This document shows, in pieces, positions 17,171-25,960 of a stretch of 45,292 nt of DNA (position 1 is the first letter of the stretch; every line of letters begins with the position of its first letter). The notes below the pieces were generated by a model. That model saw only the letters and a program-made list of their open reading frames with translations, was not told the origin of the DNA and did no database searches. Position numbers and translations under genes: made by a program. This stretch comes from Bacillota bacterium (GTDB lineage: Bacteria > Bacillota > Clostridia > Acetivibrionales > DSM-1351), in contig JAEZUC010000078.1 of the NCBI GenBank assembly GCA_023443515.1, forward strand, positions 1 to 45,292, given 5' to 3'.

Positions 17171-19093
17171 TTGAGCTTTAAAAGACTGGGAAGATTACTT
17201 GTGGCCATTTTATTAATAATATCATTATGTTGCTGCAGTAATACTGCACCATCCACACATACGGTTTTAAATAACCCCCATATTTCCACAGACAGCGGAA
17301 ATAATTCCGGGGCATTAACAATATACAACAAAGATAAATCTATTAAGGAAAACATAGCTGCATACATAAACAAGATGACACTGAAAGAAAAAGTAGGTCA
17401 GATGATCATGGCGGAAAAGGGATATATCACCCCTCAAGAGGTTAAAACCTACTCTATAGGATCTGTGTTTGCCGAAGGGGGTTCAGCTCCAAAGGAAAAT
17501 AATCCGGAGGGTTGGAGAGCAATGATAAGGACATATAAAAATGCGGCAAAAGAATCAAGGATGTCAATACCGCTCTTATTTGCTTTAGATGCCGTTCATG
17601 GTAACAACAACATGAAGGATACCGTTATCTATCCTCACAATATAGCCTTAGGCGCTACTCGTAACGGAAAACTTGCAGGTGAAATCGGAGCTGCCGTGGC
17701 AGATGAATTAAACTCAATAGGAGTTGATTGGACGTTTTCGCCGTGTGTTGCAGTAAGCAACGATATAAGATGGGGAAGGGATTATGAGTGCTTCAGTGAG
17801 ACTCCGGACCTTGTGACTATGATGGCAACGCCTTTTATAACGTCACTCCAGGAAAAGGGGATAATCGCATGCGCAAAGCACTACGTAGCCGACGGAGCAG
17901 TTGAGTTTGGCTCGGGGGTAAATGGATTGCTTGACCGTGGAAATACCAATATCAGTACAGAGGAGCTAAAAGATAAATATATATCTGTCTACAAGGACGC
18001 AGTTAAAACAGGTGTTAAAACTATTATGGTATCATATAGCAGTGTAAAGGGGCGAAAAAATCATGCTGAAAGAGATCTTATAGAATATAAGCTTAAACAG
18101 GATATTGGCTTTCAGGGAGTAGTAATCAGTGACTATGAGGGTGTTGAATATCTAGATGGTAACAGTCTTTATATAAAGGTAGTAAATGCAGTAAATGCGG
18201 GAATAGATGTATTAATGGAAGGAAAACGGTGGAAGGAGTCCTATCAATGTTTACTGGAGGCAGCAAGTGAGAAAAGACAGGATATAAATATGGATAGGAT
18301 AGATGAAGCTGTTTCCAGGATATTAAGGGTCAAGATGGAGACGGACAAATTTGATGAAAAAGGTGATAGGACAAATAAGCATTACAATATCAGAAGTAAT
18401 GCCAATGTCCAAATTGCAGAACAAGCTATCAAGGAATCCATGGTTCTTCTGAAAAATAAAAAAAACATACTTCCTCTAAAAAAATCTGCGAAAGTTGCAG
18501 TTATTGGCCCTGCCTCTGACAATATAGGAGTTCAATGCGGGGGATGGACAAAGACCTGGCAAGGGGGAATGGATGATGTGGAGCAAAGATGGATGAAGGG
18601 TACAACTATTCTGGATGGATTCAAGGAGATGGCAGAAAAGGGAAAAGGTGTTATAATCACCGACCCTGGAAAAATAAAAGACGCAGATATTGTTGTAGCA
18701 GTTTTAGGGGAATGTCCCTATGCTGAGGGAAAGGGTGATGAAAAAACCCTAGGATTAAGCGAGGGACTGGCTTTTAGAGAAAATGCCGAAACACTGAAAA
18801 AGGCGTATGAATCCAAAAAACCTGTCGTTGTAATTATTGTATCCGGAAGGCCGAGGATAGTCACAAATGAAATTAATAAATGGGATGCCTTGGTTGAGGC
18901 ATGGTTACCCGGTACGGAAGGAAAGGCGGTTGCATCAGTCATTTATGGAGATAACTGCAATTTCAAAGGCCGGTTACCTGTGAGCTGGCCTAAATCAGTT
19001 GAACAACTGCCTATTACAATTGAAAAATTAGACAATAATGAAGAGTATGATGCTCTTTTTCAGTACGGTTATAGTTTAAAATATTCAGATTAG
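17171..19093 (+). CDS. GH3 beta-glucosidase/exo-glucanase lipoprotein
   Basis: This 640-residue protein starts at TTG, 4 bases after an AGGTGA ribosome site. The N-terminus is a signal sequence ending in a Cys-rich lipobox (LISLCCCS, about 18-25), indicating a membrane-anchored extracellular lipoprotein. The GH3 N-terminal barrel includes KHYVADG and the nucleophile loop VISDYEGV (Asp near 321). The C-terminal alpha/beta sandwich contains KESMVLLKNKKNILPL and the GGWTKTWQG segment typical of ExoP-like exo-1,3/1,4-glucanases. The fibronectin-like third domain of many GH3 enzymes is absent. It likely releases glucose from beta-glucan oligosaccharides at the cell surface; exact linkage is not determined. 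Confidence 0.88.
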   Translation: MSFKRLGRLLVAILLIISLCCCSNTAPSTHTVLNNPHISTDSGNNSGALTIYNKDKSIKENIAAYINKMTLKEKVGQMIMAEKGYITPQEVKTYSIGSVFAEGGSAPKENNPEGWRAMIRTYKNAAKESRMSIPLLFALDAVHGNNNMKDTVIYPHNIALGATRNGKLAGEIGAAVADELNSIGVDWTFSPCVAVSNDIRWGRDYECFSETPDLVTMMATPFITSLQEKGIIACAKHYVADGAVEFGSGVNGLLDRGNTNISTEELKDKYISVYKDAVKTGVKTIMVSYSSVKGRKNHAERDLIEYKLKQDIGFQGVVISDYEGVEYLDGNSLYIKVVNAVNAGIDVLMEGKRWKESYQCLLEAASEKRQDINMDRIDEAVSRILRVKMETDKFDEKGDRTNKHYNIRSNANVQIAEQAIKESMVLLKNKKNILPLKKSAKVAVIGPASDNIGVQCGGWTKTWQGGMDDVEQRWMKGTTILDGFKEMAEKGKGVIITDPGKIKDADIVVAVLGECPYAEGKGDEKTLGLSEGLAFRENAETLKKAYESKKPVVVIIVSGRPRIVTNEINKWDALVEAWLPGTEGKAVASVIYGDNCNFKGRLPVSWPKSVEQLPITIEKLDNNEEYDALFQYGYSLKYSD

Positions 19094-19097
19094 CCAC

Positions 19098-19303
19098 TTT
19101 TCCACACTTATGTGAACTGCCAATTCTAAATTATACACAGATTTATACACATTATCCACATGGATAACCCATTGTTAGCAAGTGTGTAAAAAACGCTTGA
19201 AGTCCTTGGTTCACATGAGATTTTATAATTATTCACAGTTTTTTGTAAACAGTATCATATATCCACATGTTACAATTAACAAGTAATTCAGAAGTTATCC
19301 ACA
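19098..19303 (+). promoter_or_regulatory. DnaA-box cluster
   Basis: Five exact matches to TTATNCACA occur on the plus strand at 19131-19139, 19143-19151, 19152-19160, 19229-19237 and 19295-19303. Near matches with one change lie at 19098-19106 and 19259-19267, and one on the minus strand at 19173-19181. The second and third boxes are directly abutting. The cluster fills the gap between two convergent genes, so it is unlikely to be a promoter operator. No dnaA, dnaN or rpmH is near, so a secondary DnaA-binding (titration or regulatory) region is more likely than the chromosomal origin. Confidence 0.75.
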
Positions 19304-19329
19304 ACTTTTAGGGTATTTTGTTGAAAAAA

Positions 19330-19360
19330 TAAAAAGCGGGGATTTTTACCTCGCTTTTTA
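19330..19360. terminator. bidirectional terminator between GH3 gene and zinc-ribbon gene
   Basis: AAAAAGCG (19331-19338) pairs with CGCTTTTT (19352-19359), extended inward by a G-T wobble and GG/CC. Flanking A and T tracts allow termination in both directions. Confidence 0.8.
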
Positions 19361-19375
19361 AAATATAATATAACT

Positions 19376-19675
19376 TTATAATTCTTCTTCGTCAGTTTCT
19401 TCATCATCAAGAATATCAGCTTCAGCGATAAATTTCTTGTCATTGTCATCTAAGCGTTCCAGATAGTCATCAATAAGATATGAAGCATCAGTTTTTGTCA
19501 TGGTTTCAAAATTCATATCACTGACATCTTCATTTAACTGTTCTGCCAACTCTTTGATATACTCAATTTGCTGAGTTGTAGCTGTTTCTACCATAGACTT
19601 AACATGTTGATCACATTTTTTGTTTGTGCAATTCCCGTTAATCTTCAAAGAGCCGCATTTATTACAAAATTCCAT
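19376..19675 (-). CDS. small acidic protein with N-terminal zinc ribbon
   Basis: The 99-residue protein opens with four cysteines (C4, C7, C16, C21) in a compact zinc-ribbon arrangement. A helical central domain (TTQQIEYIKELAEQLNEDVS onward) follows, and the tail is strongly acidic (DDEETDEEEL). A longer frame from TTG at 19693 is possible, but the ribosome site GGGGTGAT then falls inside the gene. The ATG at 19675 has correct 6-base spacing and is preferred. I do not recognise a family with known function. It is next to the DnaA-box cluster and convergent with the GH3 gene. Confidence 0.75.
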   Translation of the reverse strand: MEFCNKCGSLKINGNCTNKKCDQHVKSMVETATTQQIEYIKELAEQLNEDVSDMNFETMTKTDASYLIDDYLERLDDNDKKFIAEADILDDEETDEEEL

Positions 19676-19735
19676 ACCAATATCACCCCGCAATTATTGC
19701 ATTAGCAAAATTAAAATTAATTGGCATATGATGCC

Positions 19736-19754
19736 TATGTGACACTGCCACATA
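19736..19754. promoter_or_regulatory. inverted repeat upstream of zinc-ribbon gene
   Basis: TATGTG and CACATA form an inverted repeat with a 7-base spacer, about 60 bases upstream of the gene start. A second partial palindrome GGCATATGATGCC adjoins it. It could be an operator, but there is no further support. The rest of 19676-19905 is AT-rich with no gene seen. Confidence 0.25.
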
Positions 19755-19905
19755 TATGATGTTATATATTATAATACGTGCTAATTATTTTAATGTAAAT
19801 ATGTAATTCCTAATATTTTATATTTTTGATAACATATATCATAATAGCTATAACAAATAAATGCAATCATTTACTGATTTTAGGGGTGATAATCTCCGAG
19901 AAGCC

Positions 19906-20457
19906 TTATTTGAGGGCTATCTGGGATAATAGTCTGCCGACAGATTTGTACAACAATAAGGCTATAACTGAATTAAGACCTGCCTTCATTAAATTAAAAG
20001 GAAGCAGAACAGGAACAATCATTTTAATTACAGCATCTACCGGAGTTCCTGCAAACAAAGGATAGAATATCATGTTCATGGGTATCATTAGTGCAGTCAT
20101 TGCAAGGCTTCCCCAAATCAAACCTGTCACAGCACTTTTTAAAGTTCTTTTCCTTAAATAAACGATAGAAGCGGTACTTACCAAGGCTGATGTAGCTACA
20201 ATATGCATAACACAACCTATCCATCCGCCACCTGTACTGACTGCCAGAGTCTGAACAAGAGATGTTATAACGGTGAGGATAATGCCTTCAACAGGCCCAA
20301 AAATAAATCCGCCTATAATAATGGCTACGTCTGCCGCATCATACACAAGGAACGGCGCAGCGGGGAAAGGAAATTTTAGCGGTGATATTATAAGTATTAC
20401 CGAAATTGCCACCAGCACACCCATTGTTGTCATTTTTCTGATTCTACTGCTATTCAT
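19906..20457 (-). CDS. ribU: riboflavin ECF transporter substrate-binding subunit
   Basis: The 183-residue protein is hydrophobic with about six membrane segments and an N-terminal RKMTTMGVLVAISVIL segment. It resembles RibU-type S components of energy-coupling-factor transporters (FLVYDAADVAIIIGGFIFGP, then MIPMNMIFYPLFAG). The upstream FMN riboswitch at 20562-20684 strongly supports riboflavin as substrate. The shared EcfA/EcfT module is not encoded here. AAGGGGG stands about 10 bases before the ATG. Confidence 0.9.
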   Translation of the reverse strand: MNSSRIRKMTTMGVLVAISVILIISPLKFPFPAAPFLVYDAADVAIIIGGFIFGPVEGIILTVITSLVQTLAVSTGGGWIGCVMHIVATSALVSTASIVYLRKRTLKSAVTGLIWGSLAMTALMIPMNMIFYPLFAGTPVDAVIKMIVPVLLPFNLMKAGLNSVIALLLYKSVGRLLSQIALK

Positions 20458-20498
20458 TGAGATTTGCCCCCTTATGGTAATGTAGATAAAAGTAAATT

Positions 20499-20531
20499 AA
20501 AAAAGCCCTATGAATAATAATCCACAGAGCT
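20499..20531 (-). terminator. attenuator terminator of the FMN riboswitch
   Basis: On the minus strand AGCTCTGTG pairs with CATAGGGCT (two wobble pairs) and is followed by TTTTTT. It lies between the FMN aptamer and the ribU ribosome site, where the expression platform should be. FMN binding probably favours this terminator. Confidence 0.72.
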
Positions 20532-20561
20532 TACCAAATAACAAATTAATGTTGTTTACTG

Positions 20562-20684
20562 ATCTTCTTTCATCCAGACTATACTGTCGGCCATGGAATC
20601 ACACCATGTCTGCAAAATGCTCGCGGGCTAATACAAAATAGTACATTACCGCCGGTAGGGAATTACACCCTGCCCTGAAGATAT
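20562..20684 (-). ncRNA. FMN riboswitch (RFN element)
   Basis: Minus-strand sequence shows the conserved RFN blocks in order: the P1 arm ATCTTC, GGGCAGGGTGTAATTCCC, ACCGGCGGTAATG, AGCCCGCGAGC, GTGTGATTCCATGGCCGAC, and AGTCTGGATGAAAGAAGAT closing P1. This is an FMN aptamer, controlling ribU about 105 bases downstream. A terminator-like hairpin follows at 20499-20531. Confidence 0.96.
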
Positions 20685-20780
20685 TATGAAGTTTTTAATC
20701 ATGACTATGTTAAAACTATAACATAAAATATAAGTTTAATCAATGCTTAGGCTTATATGTATATAAATGGAAACCACTTA

Positions 20781-20810
20781 TTGTGATAAAATTAAAATAT
20801 GTGGTAAAAT
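20781..20810 (+). promoter_or_regulatory. galU promoter
   Basis: TTGTGA (20781-20786) and TAAAAT (20805-20810) are 18 bases apart, about 33 bases before the galU start codon. Confidence 0.55.
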
Positions 20811-20842
20811 ATATTCTAATAAAGTACATACGGAGGAAATCT

Positions 20843-21718
20843 ATGAAAGTACGCAAGGCGATAATACCTGCTGCCGGTCTTGGTACAAGGTTCTTACCTG
20901 CAACCAAGGCACAGCCTAAGGAAATGATACCTATAGTTGACAAACCCACTATACAATACATTGTAGAAGAAGCAGTGGCTGCGGGGATCGAAGATATACT
21001 TATTATCTCCGGAAGAAACAAAAGAGCAATTGAAGACCACTTTGATAAATCTTACGAATTGGAAGAGGAGCTTCATAGAAAAGGAAAGCAAGATTTGTTA
21101 AGTGTTGTACAAGAAATATCAAATATTGCAAATATACACTATATAAGACAGAAGGAAGCAAAAGGCCTGGGACATGCTATTTATTGCGCTAAATCATTTA
21201 TAGGGAATGAACCTTTTGCAGTCATGCTTGGTGATGATATAGTGGATTCTCCGGTACCATGTATAAAACAGTTGATGGATGTATACAACGAATACCAGAC
21301 TACTATTCTGGGCGTTCAAAAAGTACCCCTCCAGGATGTAACAAAATATGGTATTATTGGGGGAACACAGATAGATGAAAGAGTTTATAAGGTAAAAGGA
21401 TTGGTCGAAAAACCTGAGGTAGAGCAGGCACCATCAAATATAGCTATACTGGGAAGGTATATCATTTCTCCAAGGATTTTCGAATTCCTTCAAACGGCTA
21501 CACCGGGTAAGAATGGGGAAATTTGGCTTACAGATGCATTACAGAGTCTGATGGAGCAGGAAGCAATGTATGCCTTTGACTTTGAAGGTGACAGATATGA
21601 TGTAGGCGACAGAATAGGATTTCTAAAGGCTACGGTAGAGTTTGCGCTTAAAAGAGATGAACTAAAGGATGATTTTACTGCCTTTTTGAGACATAAGATA
21701 GAGCAACTGCCCCATTAA
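20843..21718 (+). CDS. galU: UTP-glucose-1-phosphate uridylyltransferase
   Basis: The 291-residue enzyme makes UDP-glucose from UTP and glucose 1-phosphate, feeding cell-wall and surface polysaccharide synthesis. The nucleotidyltransferase signature AAGLGTRFLPATKAQPKEM is near residue 10, MLGDDIVDSP supplies the metal/nucleotide Asp region, and VEKPEVEQAPSNIAILGRY the sugar-binding block. The frame extends upstream to 20783, but the GGAGG ribosome site 7 bases before the ATG at 20843 and homologue length fix this start. It is monocistronic, ending at a terminator shared with the convergent gene. Confidence 0.95.
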   Translation: MKVRKAIIPAAGLGTRFLPATKAQPKEMIPIVDKPTIQYIVEEAVAAGIEDILIISGRNKRAIEDHFDKSYELEEELHRKGKQDLLSVVQEISNIANIHYIRQKEAKGLGHAIYCAKSFIGNEPFAVMLGDDIVDSPVPCIKQLMDVYNEYQTTILGVQKVPLQDVTKYGIIGGTQIDERVYKVKGLVEKPEVEQAPSNIAILGRYIISPRIFEFLQTATPGKNGEIWLTDALQSLMEQEAMYAFDFEGDRYDVGDRIGFLKATVEFALKRDELKDDFTAFLRHKIEQLPH

Positions 21719-21745
21719 AAAATGTATTATTAAAAAAGAGAAAAT

Positions 21746-21794
21746 AAAAACCGGAAACATAAAAGCCTTTTAGTTTTTGTTGCTTCCGGTTTTG
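21746..21794. terminator. bidirectional terminator of galU and the NAGPA gene
   Basis: AAAACCGGAA (21747-21756) pairs with TTCCGGTTTT (21784-21793) between convergent stop codons at 21718 and 21805. A and T tracts flank the stem. Confidence 0.82.
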
Positions 21795-21804
21795 TTTTTA
21801 TGTC

Positions 21805-24684
21805 TTAATTAAAAGATTTAAACTGATAGGTTACTGAGGTTCCTTTTACCTTTACCACGACGTACTTTGCAGCACTTTTGTTACTGTCACTGAAGCCATA
21901 GGTATCAAAGCCTGCTGTAACAACATATTTAACGCCTTTGTCCATATAGCTTGAGTTTGAATTTCCCTTATAAAATACCCATACATTCTTTCCGGTTTTC
22001 TTTTTAAAATCTGAAAGTGTGTCTTTTAGGAGCTGCCCTTCTTTGGTATCATTGAATTTCATAGGATCTTCCTTGAGAAATACAAACACATTTTTGCCGT
22101 CAAAGGAATTGAGTTGATTAATAAACCATAACCACTCATTTGTGTTTGTTACACGTAAGCCACCTTTGGCAGTATTCAGCTGAATAAGTCTGTTACCGTT
22201 TATATCCAAAGACTTGTAGCTTGCTGTTGTACTCAGCTGTGGAATCTTTATACTGCTTCTTGTAAGACCGTCATTTGAGCCAACCAGAACCGAGGCATCA
22301 ACAGAGCTGCTTATACGGCTTGCCAGTGTGTTAAGCATGTCAAGCTGTGTCTTATTGGATGAAGTATATGCTGTTGACTGACCAAATACTGAGAAGGTCA
22401 TTGAAGCATCGCCCGATACAGTACTATCCTTATAATTATCATCTTTTGGCACGGTTGTTTTTGGAGCTTTTGACATATCAACATCTGGATAGCCTGTGTA
22501 AATCATTGTCAGGTTATCGAAATATACAGTACCCGAAGACTTTCCGTTTTTGGGCTGGACAGCAAATACATTTGTTACTTTTTTTGGTGCATTTAAATCA
22601 TCCAGAGATACTTCGAGATACTTCCACCCTGTCCAAGTGATTCCTTTTGCAAAATATTCACTACTGTAGTTTCCTTTAGAATCGTGAACAGTAGCTCCTA
22701 TCCAAATTGGTTTTTTTGCTGAACTGTAAACCCACATACCAAGTTTTGAGGTGGTGGATTCCAAGGTATAGCCTCCATTTGGCAGACTCAGATATGCTGT
22801 TTTGTTTACACTTAAGTCCTTTGAAAAATCATATGTGATTTTTGCAGAGTATTTTGCTGACTTATACACATTGGACGCCATACTATAAGTTGCTTTAGCC
22901 GATTTTGGCGAGGTTATCAGTTTTATTCCTGTTGAATTAAAATCCTGTATTACTTTAGTTAATCCGGACATACGGATGGACACAGGGCATGAAACGACTG
23001 CCGCACCTACTGTGGCGGTTATATAACCTGTTCCCCCGTTTTTATTTGCAGTAAATACATTTGATGAGGATACCTTTCCTATATTTCCGCCTGTACTCCA
23101 TTTGATATTTGCTGGGGGAATACTTGCTGTATATCCGTTTTCATCCCAACCTTTAACAGATAATGTAACTGAACTTCCGGGGTTAATATTGAGCTTGTCA
23201 TGATTCAGTTCAAGTCTGACAGGGGACTCCAGTACAGTGATAGGACATGTCCCCACTACGTGGTCACCTATTTTAGCTGTAACTATAGCTTCTCCCGCTG
23301 TAGTAGGATATAGAACATTTCCTTTGAAAGTTCCTTTGACACCGGATACAGACCATTTTATATCATTTGTGTTAATATTAACCGGGTTCATGTACTTATC
23401 CATACCTCTTGCTGTAAAAGCTCTGGAGGTGTTTACAAATACCTGATCCTCATATGAAGTTACGTAAAGAGAATCCACAGGCCCCTGGGGTGCTACCGAG
23501 AAAATACCCAGAGAAGCACCTACTCCTCTTTGTGCGCCGTCTGAAGGACGATTTTGAACACTTAGACCTGTTGTACCCTGTTGCCTGGATACCAGTGTAG
23601 TTGAGCCACCACCATCCAGATTAAGTGCATTGGCGCAACCAAGTTCATGCATGTAAGCAGCAAGTTCTGCCTGGGTCATACCTATGCTGGCATTGGATTT
23701 TCCGTCAACAGCTGCAATAATCAAAGTTTTTCCATCCTTGGATGTTCCTATTGCGGTTCTTGGCGCCCTTGTACTCGGTGACACAGGGTTATGTGAGAAA
23801 GAGGTTAAAACTTTATCATCCTTTACAAGCATTGCTCCGCCTGTGAGGGCCATAGCCATTTTACTTGTATCCACGTTCATGGTGATACTGTATTCAACAG
23901 GATCACCAACCTTGAAGTTGTCCTTTAAATATTGAATATGGCTTCCAGAACCTAAAACAACAAAACCATTTTTCGGCATATCAATACCTGGTTTGTTCTC
24001 GCTGAACTCTTTTACAACACCGTCTTCAACTACCATTTCCAACCAATCAGGATATTGGGAAGTGGCACCCGGAGTTTTAGCACCCCATTTTGCATCAACA
24101 ATTGTCATTCCGTTAAAAACACCTTTGTATCTGTTATAGGATGCGGCAATTTTCTTTTCGCCCTTTGGAGTAATAAGCTCAACTTTGGTATTCCAGTATG
24201 TAAACAGTGCTTCGTTTACATCATTAAGGGAAAAGGTTGCAGTATCTTTACTGTCTCTGGTGGCTGCCAGATCAACTTGCCCTGAAGAAACAACAGGGCC
24301 ATAAGTATAACTGTTTCCGCTTCCCTTGGCGCCGAAATCAAAAAAGCTGCCATTAACTGCGGCAATAGCTCCGCTGTTTTTTGCAAGATTTAAAACAGTT
24401 GAAGAACCCACTACTGATTTTTTGTTTACCAGAGTATCTACCTTTACATTTTCATTAGAAAGATCAACTCTGAGAACATAGGATTTAATCCAACCGCTTG
24501 TGGTAAATCGGTCATAGCTTTCTAAAGTGACCCCTGAAGTAACTGTCTGCTTTTCAACAGTCTGACTTATGAGCTGTTGGGCTGCAAACACATTTCCAAA
24601 AGAGGTCAGCAGTATAGTTAAGATAACTAAAAGTGCAAGACTTCTGCGTATGTATTTATTCATTTTTCTGTTATGTACCCCCAT
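21805..24684 (-). CDS. large secreted NAGPA-domain protein (phosphodiester glycosidase family)
   Basis: This 959-residue protein has a signal peptide (about 1-35). Residues about 70-395 form a NAGPA/phosphodiester glycosidase domain with AAVNGSFFDFG, PRTAIGTSKDGKTLIIAAVDG-like and NLDGGGSTT (about 355-363) motifs. Two Ig-like (Big2-type) domains follow at about 405-570, then a beta-sandwich resembling a carbohydrate-binding module (about 575-745). The last 200 residues look like a metallophosphoesterase-type fold whose expected FGDxH-like motif reads FGQST, so it is probably inactive. Cell-surface glycan processing is a reasonable inference. The start could also be the Met at 24663; neither has a strong ribosome site. 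The leader can form an ACCCCG/CGGGGT stem (24699-24704 with 24752-24757). Confidence 0.8.
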   Translation of the reverse strand: MGVHNRKMNKYIRRSLALLVILTILLTSFGNVFAAQQLISQTVEKQTVTSGVTLESYDRFTTSGWIKSYVLRVDLSNENVKVDTLVNKKSVVGSSTVLNLAKNSGAIAAVNGSFFDFGAKGSGNSYTYGPVVSSGQVDLAATRDSKDTATFSLNDVNEALFTYWNTKVELITPKGEKKIAASYNRYKGVFNGMTIVDAKWGAKTPGATSQYPDWLEMVVEDGVVKEFSENKPGIDMPKNGFVVLGSGSHIQYLKDNFKVGDPVEYSITMNVDTSKMAMALTGGAMLVKDDKVLTSFSHNPVSPSTRAPRTAIGTSKDGKTLIIAAVDGKSNASIGMTQAELAAYMHELGCANALNLDGGGSTTLVSRQQGTTGLSVQNRPSDGAQRGVGASLGIFSVAPQGPVDSLYVTSYEDQVFVNTSRAFTARGMDKYMNPVNINTNDIKWSVSGVKGTFKGNVLYPTTAGEAIVTAKIGDHVVGTCPITVLESPVRLELNHDKLNINPGSSVTLSVKGWDENGYTASIPPANIKWSTGGNIGKVSSSNVFTANKNGGTGYITATVGAAVVSCPVSIRMSGLTKVIQDFNSTGIKLITSPKSAKATYSMASNVYKSAKYSAKITYDFSKDLSVNKTAYLSLPNGGYTLESTTSKLGMWVYSSAKKPIWIGATVHDSKGNYSSEYFAKGITWTGWKYLEVSLDDLNAPKKVTNVFAVQPKNGKSSGTVYFDNLTMIYTGYPDVDMSKAPKTTVPKDDNYKDSTVSGDASMTFSVFGQSTAYTSSNKTQLDMLNTLASRISSSVDASVLVGSNDGLTRSSIKIPQLSTTASYKSLDINGNRLIQLNTAKGGLRVTNTNEWLWFINQLNSFDGKNVFVFLKEDPMKFNDTKEGQLLKDTLSDFKKKTGKNVWVFYKGNSNSSYMDKGVKYVVTAGFDTYGFSDSNKSAAKYVVVKVKGTSVTYQFKSFN

Positions 24685-24766
24685 TATTATGTTGATTTAC
24701 CCCGTTGAGAAATTAAGTAGCTTTTTCTTAGGTACTATTGCAACAACCATGCGGGGTAGTGTTTGG

Positions 24767-25486
24767 TTATTCGTGCCATCCGTCGATTTCTGCACGCTTT
24801 ATTGCTCCGAAAAGATTGCTTTTTAGTTCTCTGTTATCCTTTTGGAGTTCTAAAATCAAATCCTTGATAAATTGACGTTTGGTTTTACCGTCTACATGAC
24901 ATGGACTTTTAACAATTGGAAGATTTTCTGACTTTACAACTGATTTAATTTGCTTTTCTTCAGTATATATAAGAGGACGGATAAGATGTAAATCTTGCCT
25001 GTCTAAATAAGTTACCGGAGAAAATGTATGTATTCTTCCTTCATAGAAGGAGCTGAGCAACAAGGTTTCAACAGCATCGTCCCTGTGATGCCCGAGAGCA
25101 ACTTTATTGCAACCAAGCTTTTTGGCTGTACTATGGAGCGCTCCCCTTCTAAGATTTGCACACATAGAACACGGGTTTTTTTCGTTTCTTACTTCAAAAA
25201 TTATTTTGCCGATAAGCGTTTCTTCGATAGTGTAATTAACATCTATTCGACTGCAATACTCGGCAACCGGAGTGAAATCGGCATTTCCTATGCCCATTGT
25301 AAGGCTGATTGCCTCAAGTTCAAACTTTTTCGGATAGAAATTCTGAAGCTTTCTTAGTGCAGTAAGAAGGGTCATGCTATCTTTTCCGCCGCTTACACCA
25401 ACTGCAATTTTGTCTCCATCTTCAATCATGTTATAGTCCTGAACCGCCCGTCTGACTTGCCCTAAAATACGCTGTATAGACACCAC
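24767..25486 (-). CDS. ttcA: TtcA-family tRNA 2-thiolation protein
   Basis: The 239-residue protein has the PP-loop SGGKDS at 32-37 and LGHHRDDAVET at 131-141. Three cysteines at 106, 109 and 196 (CSMC and SPCHVDG) match the iron-sulfur ligands of TtcA, and CANLRRGALHSTA follows the first pair as in TtcA. TtcA makes 2-thiocytidine at tRNA position 32. Other TtcA/TilS-like thiolases are possible alternatives. Translation starts at GTG; a second GTG directly follows, and AAGGA stands 8 bases before the first. The gene precedes the NAGPA gene on the same strand by 82 bases, with no obvious functional link. Confidence 0.83.
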   Translation of the reverse strand: MVSIQRILGQVRRAVQDYNMIEDGDKIAVGVSGGKDSMTLLTALRKLQNFYPKKFELEAISLTMGIGNADFTPVAEYCSRIDVNYTIEETLIGKIIFEVRNEKNPCSMCANLRRGALHSTAKKLGCNKVALGHHRDDAVETLLLSSFYEGRIHTFSPVTYLDRQDLHLIRPLIYTEEKQIKSVVKSENLPIVKSPCHVDGKTKRQFIKDLILELQKDNRELKSNLFGAIKRAEIDGWHE

Positions 25487-25723
25487 ATCCTTTTTCCTTA
25501 GTTTTACTACATTATAAAAAAACTACCATGACGTATCAAGAGATATTACATTTCAATTATGTTACATATTGGATATACTATGTTTGTGAACAGTAAAAAC
25601 GCTGAAAATACAAGTAGGTCGAAAAAATAAAAATATAATGACAAAACGGGTAATAAAACGGTGTAAAAGTGAGCATATTAGAGAAATAGAAGGGTAAGTG
25701 CTGAAATAAGCTGAATGTGCGAA
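25487..25723. other. intergenic region with no gene recognised
   Basis: This AT-rich stretch separates the ttcA start from the tRNA-Pro promoter. It must hold the ttcA promoter on the minus strand, but I see no convincing pair of boxes. A 19-codon frame at about 25638 has no ribosome site and is not called. Confidence 0.4.
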
Positions 25724-25752
25724 TTGATTATATTTTGGCGCTATAGTAAAAT
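25724..25752 (+). promoter_or_regulatory. tRNA-Pro promoter
   Basis: TTGATT (25724-25729) and TAAAAT (25747-25752) are spaced by 17 bases and end 37 bases before the tRNA 5' end. Confidence 0.6.
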
Positions 25753-25789
25753 ACTTTTGCGCTCAAGAAAACATTGAGTGTGTAAATAA

Positions 25790-25865
25790 CGGGGTGTAGC
25801 GCAATTGGCAGCGCGCTTGGTTTGGGACCAAGATGCTGGAGGTTCAAGTCCTCTCACTCCGACCA
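25790..25865 (+). tRNA. tRNA-Pro (anticodon TGG)
   Basis: The acceptor arm CGGGGTG pairs with CACTCCG (one G-T wobble). The D arm, the anticodon stem CTTGG/CCAAG around TTTGGGA, and the GGTTCAAGTCC T arm are all present. The anticodon TGG decodes proline. The CCA end is encoded. A terminator follows directly. Confidence 0.96.
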
Positions 25866-25870
25866 GCTAA

Positions 25871-25900
25871 ACCAGAATATCTTTGATATTCTGGTTTTTT
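25871..25900 (+). terminator. tRNA-Pro terminator
   Basis: ACCAGAATATC pairs perfectly with GATATTCTGGT around TTT and is followed by TTTTT, starting 6 bases after the tRNA CCA end. Confidence 0.9.
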
Positions 25901-25960
25901 GTTATGTGTAAAGGACTTGAACCTGAGAAGGCACGAGGCGTGAAGAAAATGCAAAGCAAA

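Noticed and set aside
19098..19303. Chromosomal origin (oriC)
   Set aside because: No dnaA, dnaN, recF or rpmH nearby and no obvious AT-rich unwinding repeats; a secondary DnaA-binding cluster explains the boxes better.
25638..25697. 19-codon frame ahead of tRNA-Pro
   Set aside because: No ribosome site, no recognisable composition, and it overlaps probable promoter DNA.
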